The translations under genes and the position numbers were made by a program. This document shows, in pieces, positions 1 through 8,772 of a stretch of 64,000 nt of DNA. The notes beneath the pieces were generated by a model that saw only the letters and a list, made by a program, of their open reading frames with translations, was not told the origin of the DNA and searched no databases. Source of the DNA: an uncultured Desulfatiglans sp. GTDB taxonomy: Bacteria; Desulfobacterota; DSM-4660; Desulfatiglandales; Desulfatiglandaceae. Each line of letters starts with the position of its first letter. The stretch's first letter is position 1. The DNA lies in contig LR026961.1 in NCBI GenBank assembly GCA_900498135.1, positions 4,023,215 through 4,087,214 of the forward strand, written 5' to 3'.

Positions 1-513
1 TCGACCAGACGCGGCTGGCGAGCGCTCCTGCCTCTACGCTGCCTGCTGCCGGCCCATGTCCCCCAACTCTACAACCGAGAAGTGCTTTCCGAACTCGAGA
101 CGCTCTTCTCCGATGAATACCAAAAAACAAGGGCTCACAGGTTTCGCGCTCCAGAGGATATCGTTTTCAGGATACTCTACAGCTTTTACCTCGTCGACAA
201 AGAGGCCCTGGAACCCCGGCTCCTGGATTGGGATTCCCCGGCCTACGCCTTTGTCCGACTGGAGTCCGATCCCGCCAAAATGAAAAGGGCCTTTGACCGC
301 ATCACAGCCATCGACCCCGCTTTCATCTGCGTCAACGACGACCTGAATGACTTCCCGGAAGAGCATCCTTCCCTCTGCCTTTGGCGTGAATTCATGGAAA
401 AACGCTATCCGGTTCCCTCGGGCTTCGAAAAAAAGACCGCTCGAAGATCCCGAGCCGTGCGTGAATCTGGGAAGGGAAAGACTGAGGTTGTTGCCTCTTC
501 TCTTGCTGATTGA
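1..513 (+). CDS. Stealth-family sugar-phosphate transferase, C-terminal part (5' end outside window)
   Basis: The frame is open from base 1 and gives 170 residues before the stop. Motifs match the conserved C-terminal blocks of Stealth proteins, which transfer hexose-1-phosphate units during capsule or exopolysaccharide synthesis: AHVP at visible residues 18-21, RFRAPEDI near 47-54, CVNDD at 110-114, and YPVPSGFEKK near 136-145. The final 25 residues are basic and low in complexity. The N-terminal catalytic blocks lie outside the window, so activity cannot be judged. The gene is convergent with the next gene, which runs leftward, and is probably unrelated to the catabolic cluster. Family assignment is fairly secure; substrate unknown. 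Confidence 0.75.
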   Translation, partial: STRRGWRALLPLRCLLPAHVPQLYNREVLSELETLFSDEYQKTRAHRFRAPEDIVFRILYSFYLVDKEALEPRLLDWDSPAYAFVRLESDPAKMKRAFDRITAIDPAFICVNDDLNDFPEEHPSLCLWREFMEKRYPVPSGFEKKTARRSRAVRESGKGKTEVVASSLAD

Positions 514-693
514 AAGGTTTGGCAATGGGTGAAAAATCCGTTGTTCTCAGGCCGTTGAAAGAGGCCGGATGCGAGGCTTGCCAAATCCTGGGCAATGAGG
601 CGCACATACAGGTGCGCAGCCGTGACAAGGGATCCGGCTTAACGCAGGAGACGGACGTTCTTCAACGGCCTTTCAGGCATCGACACCCGGGGT

Positions 694-1341
694 TTAAAGC
701 CTCACCCATTTCAGGTCATCGAATCGCTCGGTGCAGCGAAGAATCCTGGTGTGGTAGTTGTCCACAAATTCGTTCTTCAGTCTCATGGACACATCCCTGA
801 AAGCCTCATTCTTGAGTAGTTTTCCTATATTTTCAGGGTCTTTCACCGTAAACTCCGCGACGATCTGGCTCGTTCCGCCGAACAAGACGTTCCACCCCCC
901 GGTCACTTCCACGTAATCGATGGTCTGCATCACAGGCAGGTGTTCGCGGATCACGAAATCATTATAAAGCTCCCTTTTTCCCGGTCTGATGTCATAGTAT
1001 TGGTTGAATTTCCAGACACCCTTCTGAATCGTGTATCTCTCCCGTTTTACATTGCCTGTTGGATACAGTACGTATCGCCTGTAGTTGATAACGAGCGATC
1101 TCAGCTCGTTGTTGAGGGCATGAAACCGGCGGTTCCCTATAATCGCCACCATTTCCTGCAGCGTTTCAGTCGAGTTTACACCGATGATCCGGGGGCCGAA
1201 TCCGACCTCGACATAATACCCTCCAACAGAGACAAGGCCCAGGGACGTCATCGTCGGGATATAGGTATCCGATATGAACCGGCCGTAGTCAGTCCCTTTG
1301 CCAGGCAATACATCCCATGTCTCACAATATAGAATGGACAT
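694..1341 (-). CDS. Duplicated dimeric alpha/beta-barrel (NIPSNAP/ABM-like) protein
   Basis: The protein has 215 residues. The start is chosen because AGGAGGTGGAG lies just upstream of this ATG; an in-frame ATG eight codons earlier has no comparable site. The chain is an internal duplication: residues 3-95 and about 108-200 align, each opening with a W/Y-x-x-x-PGK segment (WDVLPGK and YDIRPGK) and ending in a long helix. This is the signature of two fused ferredoxin-like alpha/beta-barrel halves, as in NIPSNAP and antibiotic-biosynthesis-monooxygenase folds. It is last in the leftward catabolic series, separated from the UroD-like gene by a repeat element. No catalytic motif is recognised; function unknown. 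Confidence 0.65.
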   Translation of the reverse strand: MSILYCETWDVLPGKGTDYGRFISDTYIPTMTSLGLVSVGGYYVEVGFGPRIIGVNSTETLQEMVAIIGNRRFHALNNELRSLVINYRRYVLYPTGNVKRERYTIQKGVWKFNQYYDIRPGKRELYNDFVIREHLPVMQTIDYVEVTGGWNVLFGGTSQIVAEFTVKDPENIGKLLKNEAFRDVSMRLKNEFVDNYHTRILRCTERFDDLKWVRL

Positions 1342-1368
1342 ATCTCCACCTCCTGTGTCTCCCACTTC

Positions 1369-1498
1369 GTTTCCACCCGGAAGCGGTTTCCAGGGTGCAA
1401 CCGAGTTTCCTATTCCGGAAATGAGGCCGGTTTCTTCACACCCTGCAGGTGCTCAGTCCCACCGCTTCGCGGAGGGTCCCGGTTTCTTCACACCCTGC
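1369..1498. repeat. Partial copy (E) of the palindromic element family, with hairpin module
   Basis: The segment begins with a degenerate terminal repeat (TTCCACCCGGAAGC), continues with TTTCCTATTCCGGAAATGAG, and then holds a module shared with the copy at 27,923. In that module CCC-A-CCGC-TTC-GCGG-A-GGG (1458-1476) can form a short hairpin. The right half of the element is missing. It fills most of the space between the UroD-like gene and the NIPSNAP-like gene. Confidence 0.65.
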
Positions 1499-1509
1499 GA
1501 ACCAGCCGA

Positions 1510-2514
1510 TCAAGGTTCGGTGATCCGTTCGACCATTTCGGTGAGCGATTCGATCGGGGTGTCGAGAGCCACCTCGAGGGGCGTGGACAGGAAAAAACCG
1601 CTGCCTGCATCCATCACCTGCGACAGGATCGAATCGAAAAGTGCGGATCGATCCGCCGAATCCGGGAACGGGCAGGCAACCCCCGCGCACATTTCATTGC
1701 GCTCCATCAGAACGGAAAGTTTTTCCAATTCGATATCGTAGGCTTGCGCACCGGCGAAGAATACCGCATCCGCTCCGATCGAAAAATACGTCTCGAGCTC
1801 CGCGATGTCATACCGGTGAAACGCCATGATCGACCGGACATCGAAGTAATCCAGCACGTTCCAGAAGGTCTGGTAAATGGGCTTGATCCGCTCTACCTCG
1901 GAAGCTTCAATTCCTTCCCAATCCTCCTCGATCAGCCAGATCGCATCGACCCTCAGGTTGCAGTAAGCCTTCACGAGATCGAGGACAATCCCCTGAATGT
2001 CATTGAGGAAGACCTTCGCTTCGGGGAAATCCGCCTCTTTGAGGCTGAAACGATCCCTCAGGATCGCACGCAGCAGCGTCACGGGGCTGTTCACCACCCC
2101 GATGACCGGGATGTCCTGGCCGATCACCTCGCGCATCTCTGCAGCAGCATCGAAGATCAGGTTAACCGGGGGAACCTCCGCCGCGATGATCTTCCTGTCC
2201 GTGACGGCGCTCTTCCCGCCCGACGACACGACCATCTCCTTGACGCCCTTCGGCACCCACTCGAAGGAGCGCCCCAGGAGTTCCAGCTCGAGATAGGGAT
2301 CGTAGTGGCTCAGCACCGCATCGTAGCCGAAGAGCTCCTGAGCCGACATGAGGGCCTTGGCGAAACGGGTGCTGTCCGAGAGCATCTCCTGGAACGGCAT
2401 CCTGCCGATGCGTGAGGCGTAGCTGTAGACCAGAGGAATGAAAAGCGGACGCTGCAATGCCTTGTGGTCAAAGAGGTCTTTCCACAACCGCTTCGGCGAT
2501 TTCTTCTTCCCCAT
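1510..2514 (-). CDS. Uroporphyrinogen-decarboxylase-like (UroD superfamily) protein
   Basis: The protein has 334 residues, about the usual length for the UroD/methyltransferase TIM-barrel superfamily. AAGGAGGTCGAGG precedes the ATG. Visible superfamily features are RPLFIPLVYSYASRIG near the N terminus, the DAVLSHYDPYLELELLG strand-loop, the GVVNSPVTLL segment and IMAFHRYDIAELETYFSIGADA near the C terminus. In anaerobes such proteins are often corrinoid-dependent methyltransferase relatives or uncharacterised catabolic enzymes, not haem-biosynthesis enzymes. The gene follows the thiolase by 26 bases in the same direction, so it is probably cotranscribed with the ketone cluster. The exact reaction is unknown. 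Confidence 0.7.
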   Translation of the reverse strand: MGKKKSPKRLWKDLFDHKALQRPLFIPLVYSYASRIGRMPFQEMLSDSTRFAKALMSAQELFGYDAVLSHYDPYLELELLGRSFEWVPKGVKEMVVSSGGKSAVTDRKIIAAEVPPVNLIFDAAAEMREVIGQDIPVIGVVNSPVTLLRAILRDRFSLKEADFPEAKVFLNDIQGIVLDLVKAYCNLRVDAIWLIEEDWEGIEASEVERIKPIYQTFWNVLDYFDVRSIMAFHRYDIAELETYFSIGADAVFFAGAQAYDIELEKLSVLMERNEMCAGVACPFPDSADRSALFDSILSQVMDAGSGFFLSTPLEVALDTPIESLTEMVERITEP

Positions 2515-2540
2515 TTCCTCGACCTCCTTCCTTCATCCGA

Positions 2541-3689
2541 TCACCGTGTAAGGACATTGACCGTACAGGTCCTCGCATCCGCGTCCTTGTCGCCCCCCAT
2601 GCACTGGGCGAGAAAGACCTTTGCATCCGGTATCTGGCGCTCCCCGGCCTCGCCCCTCAACTGCCGCACCCCTTCGACCACCTGGGCCACCCCCGTCGCC
2701 CCGACCGGATGGCCCTTGCTGAGAAGCCCGCCCGACGTGTTGACCGGGATGCGTCCACCGAGCCGCGTAGCGCCGGATTCAACGAGCCGCCCCCCCTCCC
2801 CCGCCGGGCAGAGTCCCATGGCTTCGTAATGCATAATCTCGGCGATCGTGAAGGCGTCGTGGCACTCGGCCCCGTCCAGGTCCTCGGGCCCGAGACCCGC
2901 CTGCTCGTAGGCGGCCTTGCACGTGCGGTAATCCGTCTCCCACGGCACGAGGTCGAGCGGGTTTTGATAACTGCCGGTCCTCAAAACAGAGGCCGCAAGC
3001 CGGATCGGATCGGAACGATAGTGCTTCGCCCTGGTACCGGCGCACAGGATGACCGCCGCAGCCCCGTCGGCATTGGGGCAGCAGCTGAGCCGCGTCAGGG
3101 GGTCGGCTATCATCGGTGCGTTGAGAACGTCTTCCACCGTTATCGGCTCCCTGAACTGGGAGAGCGGGTTGAGCCCCGCGTGGAGGCGATTCTTCACCGC
3201 TACCTGCGCCAACTGCTCGGCCGTCGTTCCATACTGCAACATGTGGCGCTGGGCCCTCATGGCGAAGCTGGCCGGCGTGACAAGCCCCTCCAGGATATCC
3301 AGTTCGGTGTCCCCGCCCCCGAGCAGCCCGAAATTCGGGACGACCATCTTTTCCGCGCCCACCACGATGGCGACATCGTAAAGCCCCGAGGCCACACCCG
3401 TCCAGGCCAGATAGAGGCCCGATGAGCCAGAGCAGCACGCGTTCTCCACATTGATGATGGGGATGCGGCTGATCCCCGCCTGCCAGAAGATGGTCTGTCC
3501 GCCGGTGATCACGCCGTGCAGATCCCCGGCAAGCGCATACGAACAGAAACCCGCTTCGATCTCCGCGGGCCGGATGCCGCCGTCTTTCATCGCCTCCAGT
3601 ATCGGCAGGGTGGCCAGATCCATGAACGACGTTTGCAGGTGTTTACCGAAACGCGTCATCCCGACGCCGATGATATCGACCTCTCTCAT
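2541..3689 (-). CDS. Thiolase family protein (SCP-x/acetyl-CoA acetyltransferase type), catalytically complete
   Basis: The 382-residue protein carries all three thiolase active-site elements: the nucleophile C85 in ENACCSGSSG, H327 in SKGHPVGATG, and C363 in AQCMGG. The NTSGG motif just before the His loop is typical of the SCP2-thiolase branch. The start codon overlaps the DUF35 gene stop (ATGA) and has AAGGAG upstream, so the two are translationally coupled; thiolases of this branch commonly work with a Zn-ribbon/OB DUF35 partner. Next to a ketone carboxylase and an acyl-CoA ligase, the simplest role is thiolytic cleavage of the 3-oxoacyl-CoA formed from the carboxylated ketone, releasing acetyl-CoA. 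That role is inference. Confidence 0.85.
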   Translation of the reverse strand: MREVDIIGVGMTRFGKHLQTSFMDLATLPILEAMKDGGIRPAEIEAGFCSYALAGDLHGVITGGQTIFWQAGISRIPIINVENACCSGSSGLYLAWTGVASGLYDVAIVVGAEKMVVPNFGLLGGGDTELDILEGLVTPASFAMRAQRHMLQYGTTAEQLAQVAVKNRLHAGLNPLSQFREPITVEDVLNAPMIADPLTRLSCCPNADGAAAVILCAGTRAKHYRSDPIRLAASVLRTGSYQNPLDLVPWETDYRTCKAAYEQAGLGPEDLDGAECHDAFTIAEIMHYEAMGLCPAGEGGRLVESGATRLGGRIPVNTSGGLLSKGHPVGATGVAQVVEGVRQLRGEAGERQIPDAKVFLAQCMGGDKDADARTCTVNVLTR

Positions 3690-4102
3690 GCGTTCTCCTT
3701 GGATGCTTCAGGCGTAAAATAGTAGCGCAGGCACGGCTCATGGTCGGCCCCCAGACCCAGGGGCGCCACCCGCAGCCCCATAGGCATCCCGATCGCCAGA
3801 TCCTCGAGCCTTTCCGGGTCGAGGAGACTGATGATGCGCAGGCCGTCGGCCTGAAGGTCGACGTAGCCCACGGCATAGGGCTGAGGCAGTCCGAAGGGGG
3901 CCTTGGTCCGCACCAGCGCAAAGGAGTACAGGATGCCCTTGTCCGAGAGCGGGACCCTTTCTACAGCCCCCTGGCACACCGGGCAGACGAAGGGCTCGGG
4001 GAAGAACTTCCGCTCGCACCGCGGGCAATATCCGCCCAGGAGCCGCGCCGGCGGACCCTTTTCCAGGACGCCTTCCAGGACCGGTTTCACTGTGTCACTC
4101 AT
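3686..4102 (-). CDS. DUF35 Zn-ribbon/OB-fold protein, thiolase partner
   Basis: The protein has 138 residues. A zinc ribbon is formed by GYCPRCERK and VCPVCQG (residues about 25-45). An OB-fold follows, with the typical YSFALVRTKAPFG and PYAVGYVDL segments. GGAGG stands seven bases before the ATG. DUF35 proteins bind acyl-CoA substrates and form complexes with SCP2-type thiolases or thiolase-fold aldolases. The four-base overlap with the downstream thiolase gene supports a complex of these two products. Upstream, 23 bases away, lies the TetR gene. Confidence 0.85.
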   Translation of the reverse strand: MSDTVKPVLEGVLEKGPPARLLGGYCPRCERKFFPEPFVCPVCQGAVERVPLSDKGILYSFALVRTKAPFGLPQPYAVGYVDLQADGLRIISLLDPERLEDLAIGMPMGLRVAPLGLGADHEPCLRYYFTPEASKENA

Positions 4103-4125
4103 GCGAACCTCCAGGATTCATGCCG

Positions 4126-4701
4126 CTATTTCTTGCTGATGCCGTTGAATATGAACTTCACGATCGTATCCCCGATGTCCTCGGGCCTGAGTTCCCCGTT
4201 CTCTTTGTACCAGCGGAAAAACCAGTTGATCATGCCGAAGATGCTGAAACCGAGCACGGTGAGGTTGATGTCCTCCATCTGATTCTGCGCGATCATCTCC
4301 CTTAGGGTCTTCATGTAGACAGCACGGATCTCGCGCTGATACTCGTCGACAATCGCCTTTCTTTTTCCTTTTAGCCAGTAATTCTCTTCGACGACGATCT
4401 TCGTCGTCTTCTTGTTTCGCAGCCCGTGGGTGATCATGTGGTGCAAAAGCATCTCCCGCAGCCTCTCCGCAGGATCACCGACGCGGGCTTCGATGTCTCT
4501 CAGACTGGAAAGCAATTCCTGAGAAGCAATCGATATGATCTGGAACAGGATTTCTTCTTTGTTCTTGAAATAATGATACAGCAAGGAGTTGCTGACGCCT
4601 GCCTTGACTCCGATCTCGCGAATCGATGTGCCGGAGTAGCCCTTCTTGTAGAAGAGGTCTGCGGCCGCCTTGAGCAATAGATCCTGAGTGTTGGCCGGCA
4701 T
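4126..4701 (-). CDS. TetR/AcrR-family transcriptional regulator
   Basis: The protein has 191 residues when started at the ATG preceded by AAGGAGGGG; a longer frame upstream has no site. The N-terminal HTH spans about residues 5-50, with TSIREIGVKAGVSNSLLYHYF as the recognition region (residues about 25-45). The rest is a helical ligand-binding domain. TetR proteins in catabolic clusters usually repress their operon until an acyl-CoA or substrate binds. Two identical TetR-type palindromes (13,905 and 13,961) flank the promoter ahead of the carboxylase genes and are good candidate targets. That pairing is inference. Confidence 0.85.
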   Translation of the reverse strand: MPANTQDLLLKAAADLFYKKGYSGTSIREIGVKAGVSNSLLYHYFKNKEEILFQIISIASQELLSSLRDIEARVGDPAERLREMLLHHMITHGLRNKKTTKIVVEENYWLKGKRKAIVDEYQREIRAVYMKTLREMIAQNQMEDINLTVLGFSIFGMINWFFRWYKENGELRPEDIGDTIVKFIFNGISKK

Positions 4702-4850
4702 CGCATCCCCTCCTTTGCGGGCCCGTCCTTTCGTGGTCATCCGTTCCCCTCCGCTTTTTTCATAACCCTCTGCACATCATCCTCGAAGATCTCTCCGCCC
4801 TTTTGGCTGATCCCTTCAGCCGCTGCTCGGCCGCTCCTCCCTGAAGCCCT

Positions 4851-6452
4851 TCACCGCTTGACTTTGTACCCCGCCTTCTCCCTGTCCCAGGTATCCGGCG
4901 TCACCCCCTGATCCCGCAGCAGATTCTTCTGCACGCGCTGCGTCGGGGTCTTCGGCATCGCCGCCATGAAGCGCACGTAGCGCGGGACCATGAAGTACGC
5001 CATCCGCTCCTCGCAGTGGGCCATCAGCTCCTCGGGGGAAAGCGCCTTTCCCGGCTTCAAGGTGATCACGATCATGACCTCGTCCTCGCCCAGGTCCGAC
5101 TTGACCGCCACGGCAGCGGATTCGAGGACGGAGGGGTGGGAGTTGATCACCTTTTCGACCTCATAGGAAGAGATGTTCTCCCCCCTCCTCCTCAAGGCGT
5201 CCTTCTTGCGGTCAACGAAATGGAAATATCCGTCCTCATCGTAGTAGAGGTAGTCACCCGTGTGAAACCAGAGATCACGCCACGCCTCCACCGTCTTCTC
5301 CGGCATGTTGTAATACTCGAGGAAGATGCAGTACGGCTTGAGCGGACGCAGCAACACCTCGCCCGGGGTGTTGGGGCCGACCTCGCTCTGATCGTCGTCC
5401 ACGACCTTGATGGTGTAGTCGGAGCGGCAACTGCCGCACGTCCCGGGTTTGCGCCTGCCAATCGTGTTCTGCAGGGGAATGCCGATCTCGCTCATGCCGT
5501 ACCCCTCGAGCAGGGTCACCCCGAAGCGCTTCTCGAAGGCCTCGAAGAGGTCCATGGGCGCCCCGCCGCCGACCATGACCCGCAGCGGGTTGTCCGCGTC
5601 GTCCGGGCTGGGATCCGCCTTGTACAGGATGGGTAGAATGCCGCCGATGTAGTTGAACTCGGTGCAGCGGTACCGCCGGATATCGTCCCAGAACCGGGAG
5701 GCCGAAAACCGTTCGCACAGAACCATGCGCGCCCCGCTCAGCATGGCCGGCAGGGTGGAGAGGACCTGGGCATTCCCGTGAAAGAGCGGCAACGCATTGT
5801 AAAGGCAGTCGTCTTCCGTGTAGCTGGTGACATCGCAGATGCATTCGGCCATGTAGAGGCCGTAGTTCTGCGGGAGAAGCGATCCCTTGGACGGACCCGT
5901 GGTCCCCGAGGTGTACATGATGATCTGCGGGTCCGACCAGACGACATCCGCGGGTTCGTAGAGCCCTTCGTTGTCGATGAGCGAGTCCCAATCGACGATC
6001 CTTTTCCCGGCGGCGGGGGCGTGACCCGTCTCTCCGCCCAAGAGGACCAGCGTTTCCACCTTCGGCAGATCGCCCAGGATCGGCAGCACCCGATCAAGGT
6101 AACGGGCGTTCATGACGATCATGCGGCTGTCGGACTGGTTCGTCATGTAGGTCAGAATATCGCCCTTGTGCGCCGTGTTCAGCGGCACCTCGATCGCACC
6201 CAGCTTGGACAGTCCGAACCAGACGAATAGGAACTCGGGCGAGTTGTCCATGATGATCGCGACCTTGTCCCCCTTCTCGATCCCCGCCTTCTGGAACCCC
6301 GAAGCAGCGCGGTTCGCCATCCGGTTCAACTCGTTGAAACTGTATTCCCTCTCATTGAAATAAAGGAACGTCCGATCTCCGTACTTCTCTGCCTGCCTCT
6401 CGAGGAGCGCGTGCTGCACCCGCTCCCGTGCCCTGTTTCCTGAATCAACCAT
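4851..6452 (-). CDS. AMP-forming acyl-CoA ligase (CaiC/benzoylacetate-CoA ligase-like)
   Basis: The 533-residue protein belongs to the ANL superfamily. The P-loop TSGTTGPSKG is at residues 181-190, YGMSEIG forms the A5 motif, WFHTGDY with a following DRKKDALRRRGENIS covers A7-A8, and the C-terminal domain lysine is at about K509 (RVQKN). The reaction is carboxylate + ATP + CoA to acyl-CoA + AMP + PPi. GGAGG precedes the ATG. It lies 250 bases downstream of the carboxylase operon, the position that benzoylacetate-CoA ligase takes beside the acetophenone carboxylase genes of Aromatoleum. It is therefore a good candidate for activating the 3-oxoacid made by the carboxylase. The true substrate cannot be read from sequence. 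Confidence 0.85.
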   Translation of the reverse strand: MVDSGNRARERVQHALLERQAEKYGDRTFLYFNEREYSFNELNRMANRAASGFQKAGIEKGDKVAIIMDNSPEFLFVWFGLSKLGAIEVPLNTAHKGDILTYMTNQSDSRMIVMNARYLDRVLPILGDLPKVETLVLLGGETGHAPAAGKRIVDWDSLIDNEGLYEPADVVWSDPQIIMYTSGTTGPSKGSLLPQNYGLYMAECICDVTSYTEDDCLYNALPLFHGNAQVLSTLPAMLSGARMVLCERFSASRFWDDIRRYRCTEFNYIGGILPILYKADPSPDDADNPLRVMVGGGAPMDLFEAFEKRFGVTLLEGYGMSEIGIPLQNTIGRRKPGTCGSCRSDYTIKVVDDDQSEVGPNTPGEVLLRPLKPYCIFLEYYNMPEKTVEAWRDLWFHTGDYLYYDEDGYFHFVDRKKDALRRRGENISSYEVEKVINSHPSVLESAAVAVKSDLGEDEVMIVITLKPGKALSPEELMAHCEERMAYFMVPRYVRFMAAMPKTPTQRVQKNLLRDQGVTPDTWDREKAGYKVKR

Positions 6453-6702
6453 GACAGTCCTCCACGTCCTTCCTTCAAATTCTCTCCCGCCCCCCGCCTG
6501 AACGGCACCTACCCTTCAAATCGATCCGGAAGCGGTTACGCTTTTCTTGCTCCCCCACCCGAACGGAAGCGGGCTTCAGGTCCGTTTGGCCTCCCAAACG
6601 CACGCCTCCGCCCCCGTTCGATCGGATGGAGACACCGAAGCCCGTTTGCCGACGCAAACGCTCGCATCGTCCCCTCCCGCCCGAACGGAGCTCCATCCGG
6701 CC

Positions 6703-8754
6703 CTACGCCGCAGCCACTTGCGAGGGGTTGGGGTAATGGCCGTAATATTTCAAGATCCCGGTCGGCGGCCGCCTCTTCAGCCATTCCCTCTCAAACGTCT
6801 CGTAGTCCTGCCCGAGTTGCAGCCTCTCGGCCAGCGCCTCCTCGCGGAGGACGCTTGTCGCGGCCTGATCGACCCGAAAGGTCACCTCGTCGTAAACGAC
6901 CTTGTAGACGTTCCTCGCCTGCCAGGCGGTCGTGATGCCCGCCTTGACATCCGCCGCGACCGCTGCGGGATCCCTTTCGAGCACATCGCCGTAGCCGGCC
7001 CCTCCTCCCGCCGCAATCAGGAACACATCCCCCTCCTCATAGGGCCTGAAGGAGGTGACGACCTGGTGCATCTCGTGGACGCCTCCAAGGCTCTCCCCCT
7101 TCTCGAGCTCCAGGAGGCTCGACGGGATGGCCGGGCTGCTTTCGGCCCACAACCGATTCAGGCCCGGCTTCCGGATGGAGTGCACCGCCGGCGTCGCGGC
7201 GGCATAGCCGCCGAACAGCCCGGTGCAGGAGGGGAATTTGGACCCGAAGCCGAGGGAGCCCATGAACACGAGCGGCACCTTGTGCACGACGAGGCCGTAT
7301 CCCAAGCCGTTTCCCCCGCGGTATCTGCCCATGCCGTGGTTCTGAAAGAGGTTTCGGAAGAGGTAGACGAACGGCCTGTCCGCCTCGGTCGTCTCCACAT
7401 CGCTGCAGTCGCTCATCGTCGCGAAAAAGGAGCCGGCCACGTCCACGCCGTCCATATCCGGGCGCGCACCGCAGCCGGTCCCGTTCATCTCGGCGGAGAT
7501 GTCGGCCATGGGCTCGCCCCACTGGTTGAATCCGCCGTAGAGCGCAAAGCCGAAGCCCGTGTACCACGGGGCGACCGCGTGCAGGCGGTCCTGGCTGTAG
7601 ATGAGCTTCGCCCCGACATGGAAAAAAGACTGGGAAAACGCCGTCTGAATGAAGGGCGCGACGCCGGTGGGCGTCTCACCCGAGGCGTTCACCAGGCTGT
7701 TCTCGGGGAACTCCCATTCCAGGATGTCGAGCAGCGCGTTGTTCGCCGGCAGATCGTGAAGGAACCACCCGCACAGATAGACCATCGCCAGACCGATCAC
7801 CCCCTGAAAGTAGGTGTTCAGCGGCTTGTCGGGGATCGTCGGGGAGCTGTCCCTGAGGTTCAGCCTCATGGTCTCGCCCCGCTTTTCCAGCTCGAGGTTC
7901 AGTTTGATGAGGCTCGAATCCTCCCCCGCACAGTCCATGAAGACCTGGTGGCGAAACATGCCGTCGGGCAGTTCGGCCACCTTCTTCCTGGCCGCCTCCG
8001 CCGTGTCCGCCAGAATCTTTCGGAGACCGCCGATAAAGAGATCCACGCCCTTTTTCTCGAGGACGTTCAGGATCCGGCGCTGCGCGATCCGGCAGGCGGC
8101 CAGCCGCGCCTTGAGGTCCAGGATGAACGTGCGCGGGTCCCTGCCTGCGTTGGCGAACATGTTCAACAGGTCTTCCCGCAGGGTGTAGTTCTCGCCGATC
8201 TTCAGCGGCGGGACGAGGAAGCCTTCGTCATAACGTGAACGCGACGTGGTGGGGGAGCCTCCGGGCTCTGTGGAGCCGTTCTCCCCCGTGTGGACGACCG
8301 CCCCGGTGAAGCAGACGAGCCTGCCCTGGTAGAAGATGGGCACGGCGACGCCCATGTCTCCGCCGTGGACACCGCAGTAAAACGGGTCGTTGAAGAAGAA
8401 GGAATCGCCCTCCTTGACCTGCACCGACGGCTCATTGAGCCAGTGCTTCACGATGTACTTGATCGGGATCTGCCCGAGGGCGGCGTGGAAAAAGATGCCG
8501 GTTGCGCAGACCGCCAGATCCCCCTGCGCGGTGTAGATCCCGAAGGCCACATCCCCCCAGCGCATGCCGGCGCTCGCGCCCAGCTTCTGGGTGGTCTCCT
8601 TCCCCTCGAGGGCGATCATGTTGACCTTGTGGCTGAAAATCTCGAGCTCGACCGGGTCCAGCTTCTCCATGGCCCGGGCTTCATCAGGCGTGATCGGCTC
8701 CGGCCGCAGCCGCTGCACGACCTCATAGTCTCTGCCGTAGGTGTTCACTTTCAT
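6703..8754 (-). CDS. apcD: Ketone carboxylase subunit, HyuB-type (ApcD-like)
   Basis: The protein has 683 residues from the second of two adjacent ATGs, which has better spacing to AAGGAGGG than the first (8757). It is a hydantoinase B/oxoprolinase-type protein: DPVELEIFSHKVNMIALEG near the N terminus, FFFNDPFYCGVHGGDMGVAVPIF in the first third, RYRGGNGLGYGL and IAAGGGAGYGDVLERDP in the last third. In acetophenone carboxylase ApcD pairs with HyuA-type subunits and builds the catalytic core. It lies 18 bases downstream of the ApcC-like gene and is the fourth gene of the set. The symbol is by order, size and family. A hydantoinase-type or other ketone-carboxylase specificity remains possible. 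Confidence 0.75.
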   Translation of the reverse strand: MKVNTYGRDYEVVQRLRPEPITPDEARAMEKLDPVELEIFSHKVNMIALEGKETTQKLGASAGMRWGDVAFGIYTAQGDLAVCATGIFFHAALGQIPIKYIVKHWLNEPSVQVKEGDSFFFNDPFYCGVHGGDMGVAVPIFYQGRLVCFTGAVVHTGENGSTEPGGSPTTSRSRYDEGFLVPPLKIGENYTLREDLLNMFANAGRDPRTFILDLKARLAACRIAQRRILNVLEKKGVDLFIGGLRKILADTAEAARKKVAELPDGMFRHQVFMDCAGEDSSLIKLNLELEKRGETMRLNLRDSSPTIPDKPLNTYFQGVIGLAMVYLCGWFLHDLPANNALLDILEWEFPENSLVNASGETPTGVAPFIQTAFSQSFFHVGAKLIYSQDRLHAVAPWYTGFGFALYGGFNQWGEPMADISAEMNGTGCGARPDMDGVDVAGSFFATMSDCSDVETTEADRPFVYLFRNLFQNHGMGRYRGGNGLGYGLVVHKVPLVFMGSLGFGSKFPSCTGLFGGYAAATPAVHSIRKPGLNRLWAESSPAIPSSLLELEKGESLGGVHEMHQVVTSFRPYEEGDVFLIAAGGGAGYGDVLERDPAAVAADVKAGITTAWQARNVYKVVYDEVTFRVDQAATSVLREEALAERLQLGQDYETFEREWLKRRPPTGILKYYGHYPNPSQVAAA

Positions 8755-8772
8755 CATCCCTCCTTCCGATCG